From an archaeon (GTDB taxonomy: Archaea > Thermoproteota > Nitrososphaeria > Nitrososphaerales > Gagatemarchaeaceae), in NCBI GenBank assembly GCA_021848045.1, contig JAJZNC010000044.1, positions 1-43,599 on the forward strand: a DNA stretch of 43,599 bases. Direction: 5' to 3'. The position numbers and the translations under genes were made by a program. The notes under the pieces were generated by a model. It was not told the origin of the DNA, ran no database searches, and saw nothing but the letters and a program-made list of their open reading frames with translations. Each line of letters begins with the position of its first letter. The stretch's first letter is position 1. Positions 29,686-37,594 of this stretch are shown here, in pieces.

Positions 29686-30615
29686 TTGGAGAGCAAGCCA
29701 CCCAGCGAGGCGGCCTCGCAGCAGAGTTCGGAGCTCCGGGAGGAGACCAGGGCTGCAGGGGCGACGCCGCGCCAGGCCGCGCCCCTGAAGATAGACCGGA
29801 GGCCGACGCACGGGCTCTGGGCCCTCACCAAGCGCGACCTCAGAAAATGGTACACCAACCCCTACCAGCTGATCATCTCCCTCATCCAGCCCGTGATCTG
29901 GATGGGCCTCTTCGGCAAGGCGCTCAACTTCTCGTCCTTCATCACGGCCAGCGCGCCCCCCGGGGTCGACACCACCGGCATACTGACGAGCTTCTTCGGG
30001 ACCGCGAGCTACTTCTCGTACCTCGTCTGCGGGATGCTCGTCTTCATCGTGGTCTTCAACTCGGCGTTCAGCGGTATGTCCGTCGTGTGGGACAGGCGGT
30101 TCGGCTTCATGAACAAGGCCCTAAGCACCCCGGTCAGCAGGGGGACCATAGTGATGGCGAAGATCCTCCAGAGCGTCGGGCGGTCGCTCATACAGGCCTT
30201 CGTCGTCCTCCTGATAGGGATCGCTCTAGGGATGTCCACGGCGAGCCTGTCGGTGGTCGGTATGGTGGGCACCTTCTTCGTGATCTTCCTGGTGGCGATG
30301 GGGCTCTCCGGGCTGTTCGTGATGCTGTCCCTCAGGTCGAGCAACTGGCAGACCCAGATGGCGGTGATCAACCTGCTCAACCTCCCCCTGTTGTTCGCGA
30401 GCAACGCGCTCTTCCCGGTGAAGATAATGCCCGGCTGGCTCCAGGACGTGGTCAAGGTGAACCCGATCAGCTACTGCATCGACGCGATTCGGCAGCTGCT
30501 CATAGGGGCGACGGGGACGTACGCGCTGTGGGTGGACTTCTCGGTCGCCCTCGCCTTCGCGGCGTTCTTCTCCGTCGTCGGCATCGTGATGTCCTGGAGG
30601 CTGCTGAGCAAGTGA
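29686..30615 (+). CDS. ABC-2 type exporter permease
   Basis: 309 aa with a roughly 45-residue soluble N-terminus and six membrane helices. The ABC-2 signature region GGTSxxPISR-like is seen as FGFMNKALSTPVSRGTIVMA, followed by RSLIQAFVVLLIGIALG and the conserved PISYCIDAIRQLLIG near the C-terminus. Start TTG 29686 is 4 nt after the ATPase stop. It pairs with the ATPase as a DrrAB-type exporter. Confidence 0.85.
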   Translation: MESKPPSEAASQQSSELREETRAAGATPRQAAPLKIDRRPTHGLWALTKRDLRKWYTNPYQLIISLIQPVIWMGLFGKALNFSSFITASAPPGVDTTGILTSFFGTASYFSYLVCGMLVFIVVFNSAFSGMSVVWDRRFGFMNKALSTPVSRGTIVMAKILQSVGRSLIQAFVVLLIGIALGMSTASLSVVGMVGTFFVIFLVAMGLSGLFVMLSLRSSNWQTQMAVINLLNLPLLFASNALFPVKIMPGWLQDVVKVNPISYCIDAIRQLLIGATGTYALWVDFSVALAFAAFFSVVGIVMSWRLLSK

Positions 30616-30925
30616 GCGGAGCGGCTCCTTTGTCTCACCGGCCGCGAGGGCCCTCGCGGAGGTCTTCGTGAGCTCCAAGTCCGCAAGGGAAAGCCCGCCT
30701 CCACCCCCGCGCTGGTCGGAAAGGCGCCCCCGGGCTTCGGGTCGGCCCTCGACTCGCTCGAGAACCCCCGGTCGTCGCGCCTGACGGCCTAGGCGAGCCA
30801 ACCGGGACCATGCGAGGGACTTCTCGCTCGTCCCCCAGGGTCCTCGCGGTCCGCCTGAAGTGCGGGTTCGTGGCACCGGGGTGCCTCACGCCGTCGAGGC
30901 GCTGGGGCTCCGCCCGGGGGCGTGG
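30616..30925. other. intergenic stretch with no supported gene
   Basis: GC-rich sequence between the convergent permease and HAD genes. Frames on both strands are open by composition only; none has a promoter or familiar protein sequence. Confidence 0.5.
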
Positions 30926-31294
30926 TCACTCTTCGAAGACTTCGATCTCGACCTTCTTCCTGACGAAGGGCGTGATCTTTCCCTTGAAGGTGGTCGCCTT
31001 CACGTGGGCGTCGTCGATGAAGTGGTACTCGGTGTAGGGCGGGAGCTTCCTGGGCTTGTTGAGGATGAGCTGGTGGTACAGGACGCCGTTCTTCTTGAGC
31101 CACTCGCGGGTCACCTGCTCGTGCTCGTCCGTCCTGGCCGTGAAGAAGCAGATGTAGTGGCCCTGGTCGTACCACTTGTTGATCTCCGTTATCACGTCGG
31201 GGTATCCCTTCACCTCCCTCATCCTCTCGATGCCCTCCTCGTTCCTGACGTGCTCGCAGATGGTCCCGTCGATGTCGATGATGAAGATCTTCAA
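30926..31294 (-). CDS. small HAD-superfamily phosphatase
   Basis: 122 aa. HAD motif I is FIIDIDGTICEH, with both nucleophile Asp and acid/base Asp present. Motif II is FFTARTDE, a Lys-rich region follows (LKKNGVLYHQLILNKPRK), and motif IV is FIDDAHVK. Compact size with no cap domain resembles small sugar- or polynucleotide-phosphate HAD phosphatases. Cytoplasmic. It lies 54 nt downstream of the aldolase gene on the same strand, so a role in sugar-phosphate turnover is possible. Confidence 0.78.
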   Translation of the reverse strand: MKIFIIDIDGTICEHVRNEEGIERMREVKGYPDVITEINKWYDQGHYICFFTARTDEHEQVTREWLKKNGVLYHQLILNKPRKLPPYTEYHFIDDAHVKATTFKGKITPFVRKKVEIEVFEE

Positions 31295-31348
31295 GGGGGA
31301 GGGCGAGCGCGCCGCCGTCCCTCTTTATCCTTTTGCGAAGAGGGCGGG

Positions 31349-32137
31349 CTACGCCCTGACCGAAGCCAGCGCAGGGACGGGCTTGGTCTCGAAGACCACC
31401 TTGCGGAGCTGCTCGGACATCTTGTACGGGTCGGTGTGCTGCCAGACGTTCCTTCCGACGGCGACCCCCGCGCCTCCGGCCTCTATGGTGCCGCGTATCT
31501 GCGACAGGAACCCCTCGTCGGTGGTCTTCGGCCCGCCCGACATCACCACCTTCGCCCTGCCCGCGGCCTTGACCGCCCACGCGAAGCTCTTCGCGTCCCC
31601 GCTGTACTTTATCTTGACGATGTCGGCGCCGAACTCGAGCCCAGCCCTCGCCGCGTAGGCGACGATGTCGGGGTTGGTGTCGAGGGGGACCCCCGTCCCC
31701 CTGGGGTAGACCCAGAGGACCGCCCCGAGGCCGAGCGCGTGGGCCTCCTCCTGGATGCGGCCCCACTCCTGGACCATCTCCGACTCGCGGCCGCTCCCGA
31801 GAAAGATGGTGTACCCGACGCCCTTTGCGCCCAGCTCCTTCGCGTACTTCACCGAGCAGTGCTGCCTGGAGATGGGCTCGGCCTTGACCAGGACGCTCTT
31901 CCCGTTGAGCTTCAGGATCAGGGGGGTCTTGCCGTCGTAGTATTTCTCGGCGGTCCCCTTCTGGAGGGCGAGGCCGGTGTAGCCGCCCTTGTTCGCGATG
32001 TCGATTATGAATGCCGGGTCGACGTTACGGTCGTTGAAGTCCTCGGACGGCCCGTGCTCCAGCCCTTGGTCGTACGCAAGGATCATGCACCGCCCGTCCT
32101 TGAGGAACGGGGCTGCGAAATCTCTCTTCTCGGTCAT
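31349..32137 (-). CDS. fba: archaeal class I fructose-bisphosphate aldolase
   Basis: 262 aa DeoC/FbaB-type TIM barrel. MILAYDQGLEHGP is the family's N-terminal signature. The Schiff-base Lys is in IVKIKYSGD. The phosphate-binding end is VVMSGGPKTTDEGFL and GGAGVAVGRNVWQH. It cleaves or forms fructose-1,6-bisphosphate with DHAP and GAP. ATG 32137 is 28 nt from the TATA box TTTATATG (minus strand, 32161-32168); the frame continues upstream but overlaps the divergent promoter. It is divergent from the PFK gene, so the pair may be co-regulated. Confidence 0.9.
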   Translation of the reverse strand: MTEKRDFAAPFLKDGRCMILAYDQGLEHGPSEDFNDRNVDPAFIIDIANKGGYTGLALQKGTAEKYYDGKTPLILKLNGKSVLVKAEPISRQHCSVKYAKELGAKGVGYTIFLGSGRESEMVQEWGRIQEEAHALGLGAVLWVYPRGTGVPLDTNPDIVAYAARAGLEFGADIVKIKYSGDAKSFAWAVKAAGRAKVVMSGGPKTTDEGFLSQIRGTIEAGGAGVAVGRNVWQHTDPYKMSEQLRKVVFETKPVPALASVRA

Positions 32138-32159
32138 GGCTTCCGACGGCCCGGGGTCG

Positions 32160-32198
32160 GACATATAAATTAAGCGAAGCGCGCTAACGATTATATCG
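32160..32198. promoter_or_regulatory. back-to-back promoters of aldolase and PFK
   Basis: TTTATATG on the minus strand (about 28 nt from aldolase ATG 32137) and GATTATATCG on the plus strand (about 32 nt from PFK ATG 32226) lie within 40 bp of each other. Confidence 0.6.
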
Positions 32199-32225
32199 CC
32201 TCCATTTTCTCCCGCCCGACGTAAC

Positions 32226-33257
32226 ATGAAGATCGGTGTCCTGACTGGCGGAGGCGATTGCGCCGGGTTGAACGCCACGATACGCGGGGTGGTGGCGAAG
32301 GCCGAGGAATACGGCTTCGAGGTGGCCGGCATCCAGAGGGGGTGGAAGGGGCTCATCGAGCCGGAGGCGGTCGAGGTCTCCTACGACGACGTCGAGGAAC
32401 TGGTCGGGGTCGGCGGCACCTTCATCCTCACGTCCCGCACGAACCCGTTCAAGATGGAGGGGGGGCCCGAGAAGGTGCTGAAGAGCATGAAGAAGCTCGG
32501 CCTGGACTGCCTGGTGGCGATAGGCGGAAACGACACGCTGGGGGTGGCCCACAAGCTCTCGAAGATGGGGGTCAAGGTGGTGGGCGTGCCCAAGACCATG
32601 GACAACGACCTCTCGAGCACCGACTATACGTTCGGGTTCGACTCGGCCGTGAACGTGGCCATGGAGTGCATCGACCGCGTGAAGACCACAGGGATGTCCC
32701 ACGAGAGGGTGATAGTGGTAGAGGTGATGGGCAGGGACGCGGGGTGGGTCGCCGCCTACGCGGGGATAGCCTGCGGAGCCCACGCCGTCCTGCTACCGGA
32801 GAAGCCGTACGACATCGCGCAGGTCTGCAAGACCCTGAAGAGCCGCTGGGACAGCGGGAAGCGGTTCTCTCTGGTGGTGGTGGCAGAGGGCGCGAAGCCC
32901 AAGGGGACGGGGGCCAGGTCGACCAGGGGCAAGGCGCTGGACGCGTTCGGCAACCCGATACTCGGGGGCGTGGGGCAGACGATCGCCCAGGAGATCGAGA
33001 AGCGGACCGGGCTGGAGACCAGGGAGGTCGTGCTGGGGCACGTAGTCCGGGGTGGGAACCCTAGCGCATTCGACAGGGTGCTCGCGACAAGGTTCGGGGC
33101 CAAGGCGGCGGAGATGGTCAAGCAGGGCAAGTTCGGGATGATGGTCGCGCTCAGGGGGAACGAGGTCGTCCCGGTCGAGATGGGGGACGCCCTGGCGCAG
33201 AAGCTCGTCGACGACGGGCTGGCGGAGCTCGCGAACTCGTTCTCTGGCGCGCGCTAG
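32226..33257 (+). CDS. pfkA: 6-phosphofructokinase, probably pyrophosphate-dependent
   Basis: 343 aa PFK-A family enzyme. The N-terminal GVLTGGGDCAGLNATIRG binds the phosphoryl donor. At the two donor-specificity positions it has GGNDT (Asp where ATP enzymes have Gly) and PKTMDND (Lys where ATP enzymes have Gly). That combination is typical of PPi-PFK, which works reversibly. The Asn before that Asp is unusual; most PPi enzymes have Asp or Glu there. Further family motifs are VEVMGRDAGW and LGHVVRGGNPSAFDR. With the divergent aldolase it covers the fructose-6-phosphate to triose step. ADP-dependent archaeal kinases are a different family. Confidence 0.85.
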   Translation: MKIGVLTGGGDCAGLNATIRGVVAKAEEYGFEVAGIQRGWKGLIEPEAVEVSYDDVEELVGVGGTFILTSRTNPFKMEGGPEKVLKSMKKLGLDCLVAIGGNDTLGVAHKLSKMGVKVVGVPKTMDNDLSSTDYTFGFDSAVNVAMECIDRVKTTGMSHERVIVVEVMGRDAGWVAAYAGIACGAHAVLLPEKPYDIAQVCKTLKSRWDSGKRFSLVVVAEGAKPKGTGARSTRGKALDAFGNPILGGVGQTIAQEIEKRTGLETREVVLGHVVRGGNPSAFDRVLATRFGAKAAEMVKQGKFGMMVALRGNEVVPVEMGDALAQKLVDDGLAELANSFSGAR

Positions 33258-34510
33258 GGCCAGATGCCGAGGGTCTTCACGGCGTCCGCCACCCTCCCCA
33301 CGCCCACTACGAGGGCGGCCGTCCTCATGGAGACCCCCCCTGAGGCCGCCTCCTTGTGGACCTGAGTGAACGCCCCTGTCATCTTCTCCTCGAGCATCCC
33401 GTTCACCTCGTCCTCGGTCCACCTGAGCCTCTGGAGGTCCTGCACCCACTCCAGGTAGCTCACCATTACCCCTCCCGAGTTGGCGAGTATGTCCGGGACG
33501 AGGAAGACCTTCGCGCCGTCGAGGATCTTGTCCGCCTCGGGGGTCGTCGGACCGTTGGCGGCCTCTATCACCACCTTGGCCCGGACCTTCTTCGCGACAT
33601 TCGCGGTTATCTGGTTCTCGAACGCGGCGGGGCAGAGGACGTCGCACTCCGTCTCGAGGAGCTCCTCGTTGCTCACCTCTTCGCCGCCAGGGAAGCCGAC
33701 CACCGAGCCGGTCTTCTCCTTGTGGGCGAGCACCTTCCGGGGGTCGAGCCCCCTCTTGCTGTAGATCCCGCCCCTCGAGTCGCTCGCGGCGACCATCCTC
33801 GCCCCGGTCATCGCCTCCAGTATCACGGCGTAGTTCGAACCCACGTTGCCGTAGCCCTGGACCGCGAACGACGCGCCCTTGAGCGGCATCCTGTTCACCC
33901 TTGCGGCCTCCCTCGTGCAGATCGCGGCGCCCCTTCCCGTGGCCGCGTCCCTCCCGAGGGAGCCCCCCAGCGCGATGGGCTTGCCGGTAACGACCGCGGG
34001 CACCATCTTTCCCTTCATCTGGCTGTACGTGTCGAGGATCCACGCCATCGTCTGCGCGTTGGTATAGACGTCGGGCGCTGGGATGTCGACGTCGGGCCCT
34101 ATCGCGTCCCCGAGCGCCGCGGTGAACCTCCGGGTGAGGCGCTCGAGCTCTCCCTGGGACATGCGCTTGGGGTCGCAGACGACCCCTCCTTTCGAGCCTC
34201 CGAACGGGATGTCCGCCACGCTGCACTTCCAGGTCATCCAGGCTGCGAGGGCCTTCACCTCGTCCAGCGAGACCTCAGGGTGGTACCTGATGCCCCCCTT
34301 GAAGGGGCCCCTGGCGTCGTTGTACTGCACCCTGTATCCCTTGAAGATCCTGATCTTGCCGCTGTCCATCCTCACAGGGAACGTCACGCGGATGACCTTC
34401 TTCGGCTCCCTCAGCATCCTGTGGATTCCCTCGTCGAGCTTGAGGCGCTCGGAGGCTATCCTGAGCTGCTCGAGGGCGTTGGCGAAGGCGTCCGGTCTCT
34501 TCTCTGGCAA
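33254..34510 (-). CDS. gdhA: glutamate dehydrogenase (GdhA type)
   Basis: 418 aa hexameric-type GDH, interconverting glutamate and 2-oxoglutarate plus ammonia. The substrate-binding block GGIRYHPEVSLDEVKALAAW is followed by MTWKCSVADIPFGGSKGGVV, with the catalytic Lys and Asp region. The coenzyme fold is FAVQGYGNVGSNYAVI. The start is TTG 34510, 20-30 nt from the TATA element GTAAATATC on the minus strand, so leaderless. Its 3' end overlaps that of PFK by 4 nt. It may assimilate ammonia released by the amidase at 4673. Confidence 0.92.
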   Translation of the reverse strand: MPEKRPDAFANALEQLRIASERLKLDEGIHRMLREPKKVIRVTFPVRMDSGKIRIFKGYRVQYNDARGPFKGGIRYHPEVSLDEVKALAAWMTWKCSVADIPFGGSKGGVVCDPKRMSQGELERLTRRFTAALGDAIGPDVDIPAPDVYTNAQTMAWILDTYSQMKGKMVPAVVTGKPIALGGSLGRDAATGRGAAICTREAARVNRMPLKGASFAVQGYGNVGSNYAVILEAMTGARMVAASDSRGGIYSKRGLDPRKVLAHKEKTGSVVGFPGGEEVSNEELLETECDVLCPAAFENQITANVAKKVRAKVVIEAANGPTTPEADKILDGAKVFLVPDILANSGGVMVSYLEWVQDLQRLRWTEDEVNGMLEEKMTGAFTQVHKEAASGGVSMRTAALVVGVGRVADAVKTLGIWP

Positions 34511-34551
34511 GGCACGCCGTTCGGCTCCGGAAGATATTTACGGCTTTCCGG

Positions 34552-35226
34552 CTAGCCGCGCATCGCCTCGCCGAGCTCCCTGAGCTTCGACGTCCAGTCG
34601 TCGGCCTTCACCACGCTGCTCGCCACGAGGATCCCCCGCGTCCCGAGCCTGATCGCCGCCGAGACGTCCTCGGCGGACACTATCCCCGCCCCGCACAGGA
34701 GCGCTCCCTTGTATCCCACCCCGGCGAGGGCCTCCGACGTCTCGGTGAGCAGCCCGGGCCTCGCCTTGGAGACCGCACGCCCGGTGCCGATGAGCTCGGG
34801 GGGCTCTATCGCGATGAACTCAGGGCCTAGGGAAGCCAGCCTCACCGCCTCCTCCGTGGTCTCGGCGCACGCGCAGGTCGTGAGTCCCAGCCCCTTCATC
34901 CTTGAGATGGTCGCCCCGACCACCTCGACGGGTACGCGCGACTCGCTGTGGTTGAGCAGCGACCCTGAGCAGCCTGCGGCCTTCACGGACTCTGGTATCG
35001 TCGCCCCCGTGCTCTTCCCCTGCTCGCCGAGGTCGACCCTCTGCGCGAAGACCGGGATCCTCACCGCGCTGGCCACGGTGTGCAGCATAGGGGTCGGCGG
35101 GGCTACCACGACGTCGATGCCTAGCTCCCAGCTCAGGCTCGCGACCGCCTTCGCGAGGCGGACCGACCCTTCGCCCATCACCTCCGGGTAGTTCTTGAAG
35201 TTCACGATGAGGGTCTTGGAGAGCAT
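34552..35226 (-). CDS. tpiA: triosephosphate isomerase (short archaeal type)
   Basis: 224 aa from ATG 35226 (MLSKTLIVNFKNYPEV). Catalytic residues are visible: Asn and Lys in VNFKNYP, His in LLNHSESR, Glu in AIEPPELIGTG, and the phosphate-binding CGAGI and GILVASSVVKADD. It interconverts DHAP and GAP, joining the aldolase/PFK pathway encoded nearby. The frame is open to 35283, but a TATA-like GACTTATAC at about 35257-35265 lies inside that extension, so the shorter start is right. Confidence 0.92.
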   Translation of the reverse strand: MLSKTLIVNFKNYPEVMGEGSVRLAKAVASLSWELGIDVVVAPPTPMLHTVASAVRIPVFAQRVDLGEQGKSTGATIPESVKAAGCSGSLLNHSESRVPVEVVGATISRMKGLGLTTCACAETTEEAVRLASLGPEFIAIEPPELIGTGRAVSKARPGLLTETSEALAGVGYKGALLCGAGIVSAEDVSAAIRLGTRGILVASSVVKADDWTSKLRELGEAMRG

Positions 35227-35426
35227 TGCGCGCGGTCCGTGGCTCTCTCCGTGGAGTGTATAAGTCGACCCCTCCCACATCAATGCGAGCGCGCTCGCCC
35301 GCGTCGCGGCGGTCCGTCCGGCCGCGCGCCGGAGTTCCGGATTTAAGCGTTTGCGACCATCAAGGCGGCCCCGGGGGCTGCCGAGCCAAACGACTTAACA
35401 GCGTCCCCTTACGACCGCCGGCCCCG

Positions 35427-36038
35427 ATGACGGTGCGACGAATGGAGGCTGGGGCGGAGGCGGTAGCCGAGGCGGCCCGCGTTGTGAAGATGGGAGGGGT
35501 GGTGGCGATCCCCACCGACACCGTCTACGGGCTCGGGTGCGACCCTTCGAGCGACGACGCGGTGGGGAGGCTCTTCGAGGCGAAGGACAGGCAGGCAAAG
35601 CCCGTCCCGCTCCTCTGCGCCGACGCCGGCGTGGCCGAGAGGCTGGTCTCCTTCAACGAGACCGCGAAGAGGCTGGCTGCGCACCACTGGCCAGGGGCGC
35701 TGACGATAGTGGCGCCCAAAGGCCCTGATGTGAGGCTCTCGGGGCTCCTGGACCAGGGGAGCGGCAGCCTCGGGGTGAGGGTCCCGGACAGCGAGGTGTG
35801 CAGGGCCCTCGCGAAGGCGGTCGGGGGCTCGATAACCGGGACGAGCGCCAACCTCTCCGGGCGGCCCTCGTGCAGGACGGCCGCCGAGGTAGAGGAGTCT
35901 CTCGACGGCAGGATACAGCTGGTCATCGACGGGGGCACGCTCCGGGGCAAGGAGTCGACCGTGGTGAGGGTCTCGGGGGCCGCGGTCGAGGTTTTAAGGG
36001 AGGGCTCGGTCAGGATTAAGGAGGGTGACCTGGAGTGA
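35427..36038 (+). CDS. sua5: threonylcarbamoyl-AMP synthase (Sua5/YrdC family)
   Basis: 203 aa. It makes threonylcarbamoyl-AMP, the donor for t6A at tRNA position 37. YrdC motifs are GGVVAIPTDTVYGLGCDP, the KPVPLLC nucleotide loop, HHWPGALTIV, and GSITGTSANLSGRPS. The C-terminal Sua5 domain is absent, so it is the YrdC-size form. ATG 35427 gives the usual N-terminus; a TATA-like ACTTAACA is about 30 nt upstream. It overlaps the THUMP gene by GTGA. The KEOPS subunit Cgi121, which acts next in the pathway, is encoded convergently beside it. Confidence 0.9.
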   Translation: MTVRRMEAGAEAVAEAARVVKMGGVVAIPTDTVYGLGCDPSSDDAVGRLFEAKDRQAKPVPLLCADAGVAERLVSFNETAKRLAAHHWPGALTIVAPKGPDVRLSGLLDQGSGSLGVRVPDSEVCRALAKAVGGSITGTSANLSGRPSCRTAAEVEESLDGRIQLVIDGGTLRGKESTVVRVSGAAVEVLREGSVRIKEGDLE

Positions 36039-36547
36039 ACCTGCTTCTCACTTCGCAGAAGGGGAGCGAGGCCAGGGCCTCGGCGGAGTTCAAAGAGATC
36101 GCGCTCCAGAGGGGCCACCGGAAGCTCCACATCGAAAAGGCCGGGTTCGACGGCATCCTCGAGATAGAGATCGAGAACTCCCGCGACTTCATCGCCTTCA
36201 TGCGCGACTACGTCCGGTCGGAGCCATTCAGGGTCCACTTCATCCAGAGGATGATACCTGTCGACGTCGTGGTAGACACCACCCTCGAGCAGGTCAGGGA
36301 CGCGGCTGTCCAGCTGGCGCCGCAGGTGCTCCCCGGCGAGACCTTCAGGATCGACATCACCGAGAGGGACTCTCCGGTCTCCAGGAAGGAGCTGATCGAC
36401 ACCATCGCCTCGGTCGTCGACAGGAAGGTCAACCTCAACTCGCCCGACAAGGTCTTCAACGTCGAGGTGATGGGCGAGTACTCCGCGATCTCGGTCGTCA
36501 GGCCTGACGAGATACTCAGCATCACGAAGCTGAAGCGCTCGTCCTAG
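36035..36547 (+). CDS. THUMP-domain protein (TAN1-like, tRNA modification)
   Basis: 170 aa, GTG start overlapping the sua5 stop (GTGA), so translation is coupled. A THUMP RNA-binding domain covers about residues 60-165: VRDAAVQLAPQVLPGETFRI, then SRKELIDTIASVVDRKVNLN and FNVEVMGEYSAISVVRPDEI. The size and plan resemble archaeal Tan1 homologues, which present tRNA to the acetyltransferase that makes ac4C. Co-location with sua5 fits a tRNA-modification role. Confidence 0.8.
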   Translation: MNLLLTSQKGSEARASAEFKEIALQRGHRKLHIEKAGFDGILEIEIENSRDFIAFMRDYVRSEPFRVHFIQRMIPVDVVVDTTLEQVRDAAVQLAPQVLPGETFRIDITERDSPVSRKELIDTIASVVDRKVNLNSPDKVFNVEVMGEYSAISVVRPDEILSITKLKRSS

Positions 36548-37002
36548 GTCCCCACCGCCAGGAGGGCTGCCCGCTCCACGAGGTCGAGGTCCTCCTCGGA
36601 GAGCTCCCTCCTGGGGACCTCCGAGAACCTCGCGTCCCCGCCGAGACTGGCCTTCATCCCCCTGAGCGAGCCGGTGCCCTCGGAGGCCGCGAGCAGGAAG
36701 AGCCGCCTCGCGCCGGACCGGTATCCCGCGACCTCGAACGCCTCTCCGATCTGCCGGGTCCCGGAGAGGCGGAGCAGAAGGTCGAGCTCCGGCTTGTCCG
36801 CTAGCGTGGTCCCGGCCGCCGCGGCCGCGAGGGTCTGCGCGGCGACGAGCTCGAGCGCGGCGGGGTTGGGGGCGGAGTCGGCCTTGAAGAGCTGGACCAC
36901 CACGCCCGGGTTCTCCGCCTTGGCCTTCGCAAGCACCGCCTCCGCCGGCGCCGCGCCCAGGGAAGCCTCCCAGCAGACGCTCTCTACCACCGTGCTCTCC
37001 AC
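36544..37002 (-). CDS. cgi121: KEOPS complex subunit Cgi121
   Basis: 152 aa. The family signature is ELDLLLRLSGTRQIGEAFEV then AGYRSGA, with an N-terminal VVVQLFKADSAPNPAALEL region. Cgi121 binds tRNA and Bud32 and activates KEOPS in t6A synthesis. It overlaps the 3' end of the THUMP gene by 4 nt and lies 6 nt after the MoaD/ThiS-like gene. This places two steps of t6A formation (Sua5 and KEOPS) within 1.5 kb. Confidence 0.82.
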   Translation of the reverse strand: MESTVVESVCWEASLGAAPAEAVLAKAKAENPGVVVQLFKADSAPNPAALELVAAQTLAAAAAGTTLADKPELDLLLRLSGTRQIGEAFEVAGYRSGARRLFLLAASEGTGSLRGMKASLGGDARFSEVPRRELSEEDLDLVERAALLAVGT

Positions 37003-37008
37003 TCCGGG

Positions 37009-37266
37009 TCAACCTCCGTGCGAGAAGGGCACGAGAAGGACGGTGTCGCCGTCCCTGAGCGACCTTGCCTCCTCGGACGAGGCGGAGAACGCCTCCTGGT
37101 CGTTGACCACCACCAGCGTGTTGTACTTTGTGAACCCGTGGGCAGGGCCGGAGGGCTCCTCGGAGAGGAGGGCAGAGAACAGCTCTCCCACGGTCATCGC
37201 GGAGACCTCCCTCTCGTCGGCGCCCATGCTGCTCTTGATGTGCCCGAGGAACCTGACGTGGATCAA
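37009..37266 (-). CDS. MoaD/ThiS-like ubiquitin-fold protein ending in GG
   Basis: 85 aa beta-grasp protein. It begins MIHVRFLGHIKSSMGADERE, has the central VVVNDQEAF and the C-terminal LRDGDTVLLVPFSHGG. The terminal di-glycine is what E1-like enzymes adenylate, so it may carry sulfur for molybdopterin, thiamine or tRNA thiolation, or act as a small archaeal modifier (SAMP). An A/T box (ACGATAAAACC) lies about 31 nt upstream. Only 6 nt separate it from cgi121. Confidence 0.82.
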   Translation of the reverse strand: MIHVRFLGHIKSSMGADEREVSAMTVGELFSALLSEEPSGPAHGFTKYNTLVVVNDQEAFSASSEEARSLRDGDTVLLVPFSHGG

Positions 37267-37315
37267 CTTGCCGGTCCGGCGCGTGCTGAGGTTTTATCGT
37301 TTGCGAGCGCGAGCG

Positions 37316-37555
37316 TCAGGCGGCCGGGGCTTCTGCCTGGACCTCTTCGACCTCGGGCGCCTCTGCCTGGACCTCTTCCGCGGCGCTCGCGGCGATCATC
37401 GCCTTGGTTATCTTCCCGACGAGCTTGTTCCGCATCATCTTCGAATGGACGGTCGCGATCTTCGCCAGCTGCTCCTTGTTCGCCGAGTAGTCTGTCCCGA
37501 ACATCCCTGGGTACTTTTGGAGTATCTCCTGCGAAAGCCTTCTGACTCTGTCCAT
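37316..37555 (-). CDS. rps17e: ribosomal protein eS17 with duplicated acidic tail
   Basis: 79 aa. Residues 1-58 match archaeal/eukaryotic S17e: MDRVRRLSQEILQKYPGMFG, then DYSANKEQLAKIATVHSKMM and RNKLVGKITKAM. After that comes an unusual Ala/Glu tail in which EEVQAEAP occurs twice, encoded by a near-exact tandem repeat of about 30 bp. The core is normal length, so the tail is an addition. It lies 39 nt downstream of the tatD-like gene and may also have its own promoter (GGGTTATC near 37585). Confidence 0.85.
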   Translation of the reverse strand: MDRVRRLSQEILQKYPGMFGTDYSANKEQLAKIATVHSKMMRNKLVGKITKAMIAASAAEEVQAEAPEVEEVQAEAPAA

Positions 37556-37594
37556 GTCTTGGGGACGCCCCTAGTGGGGGTGGAGATAACCCTT

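Noticed and set aside
30616-30925. Small gene between the ABC permease and HAD phosphatase
   Set aside because: Several frames are open, but none has a promoter, ribosome-binding site or recognisable protein sequence.
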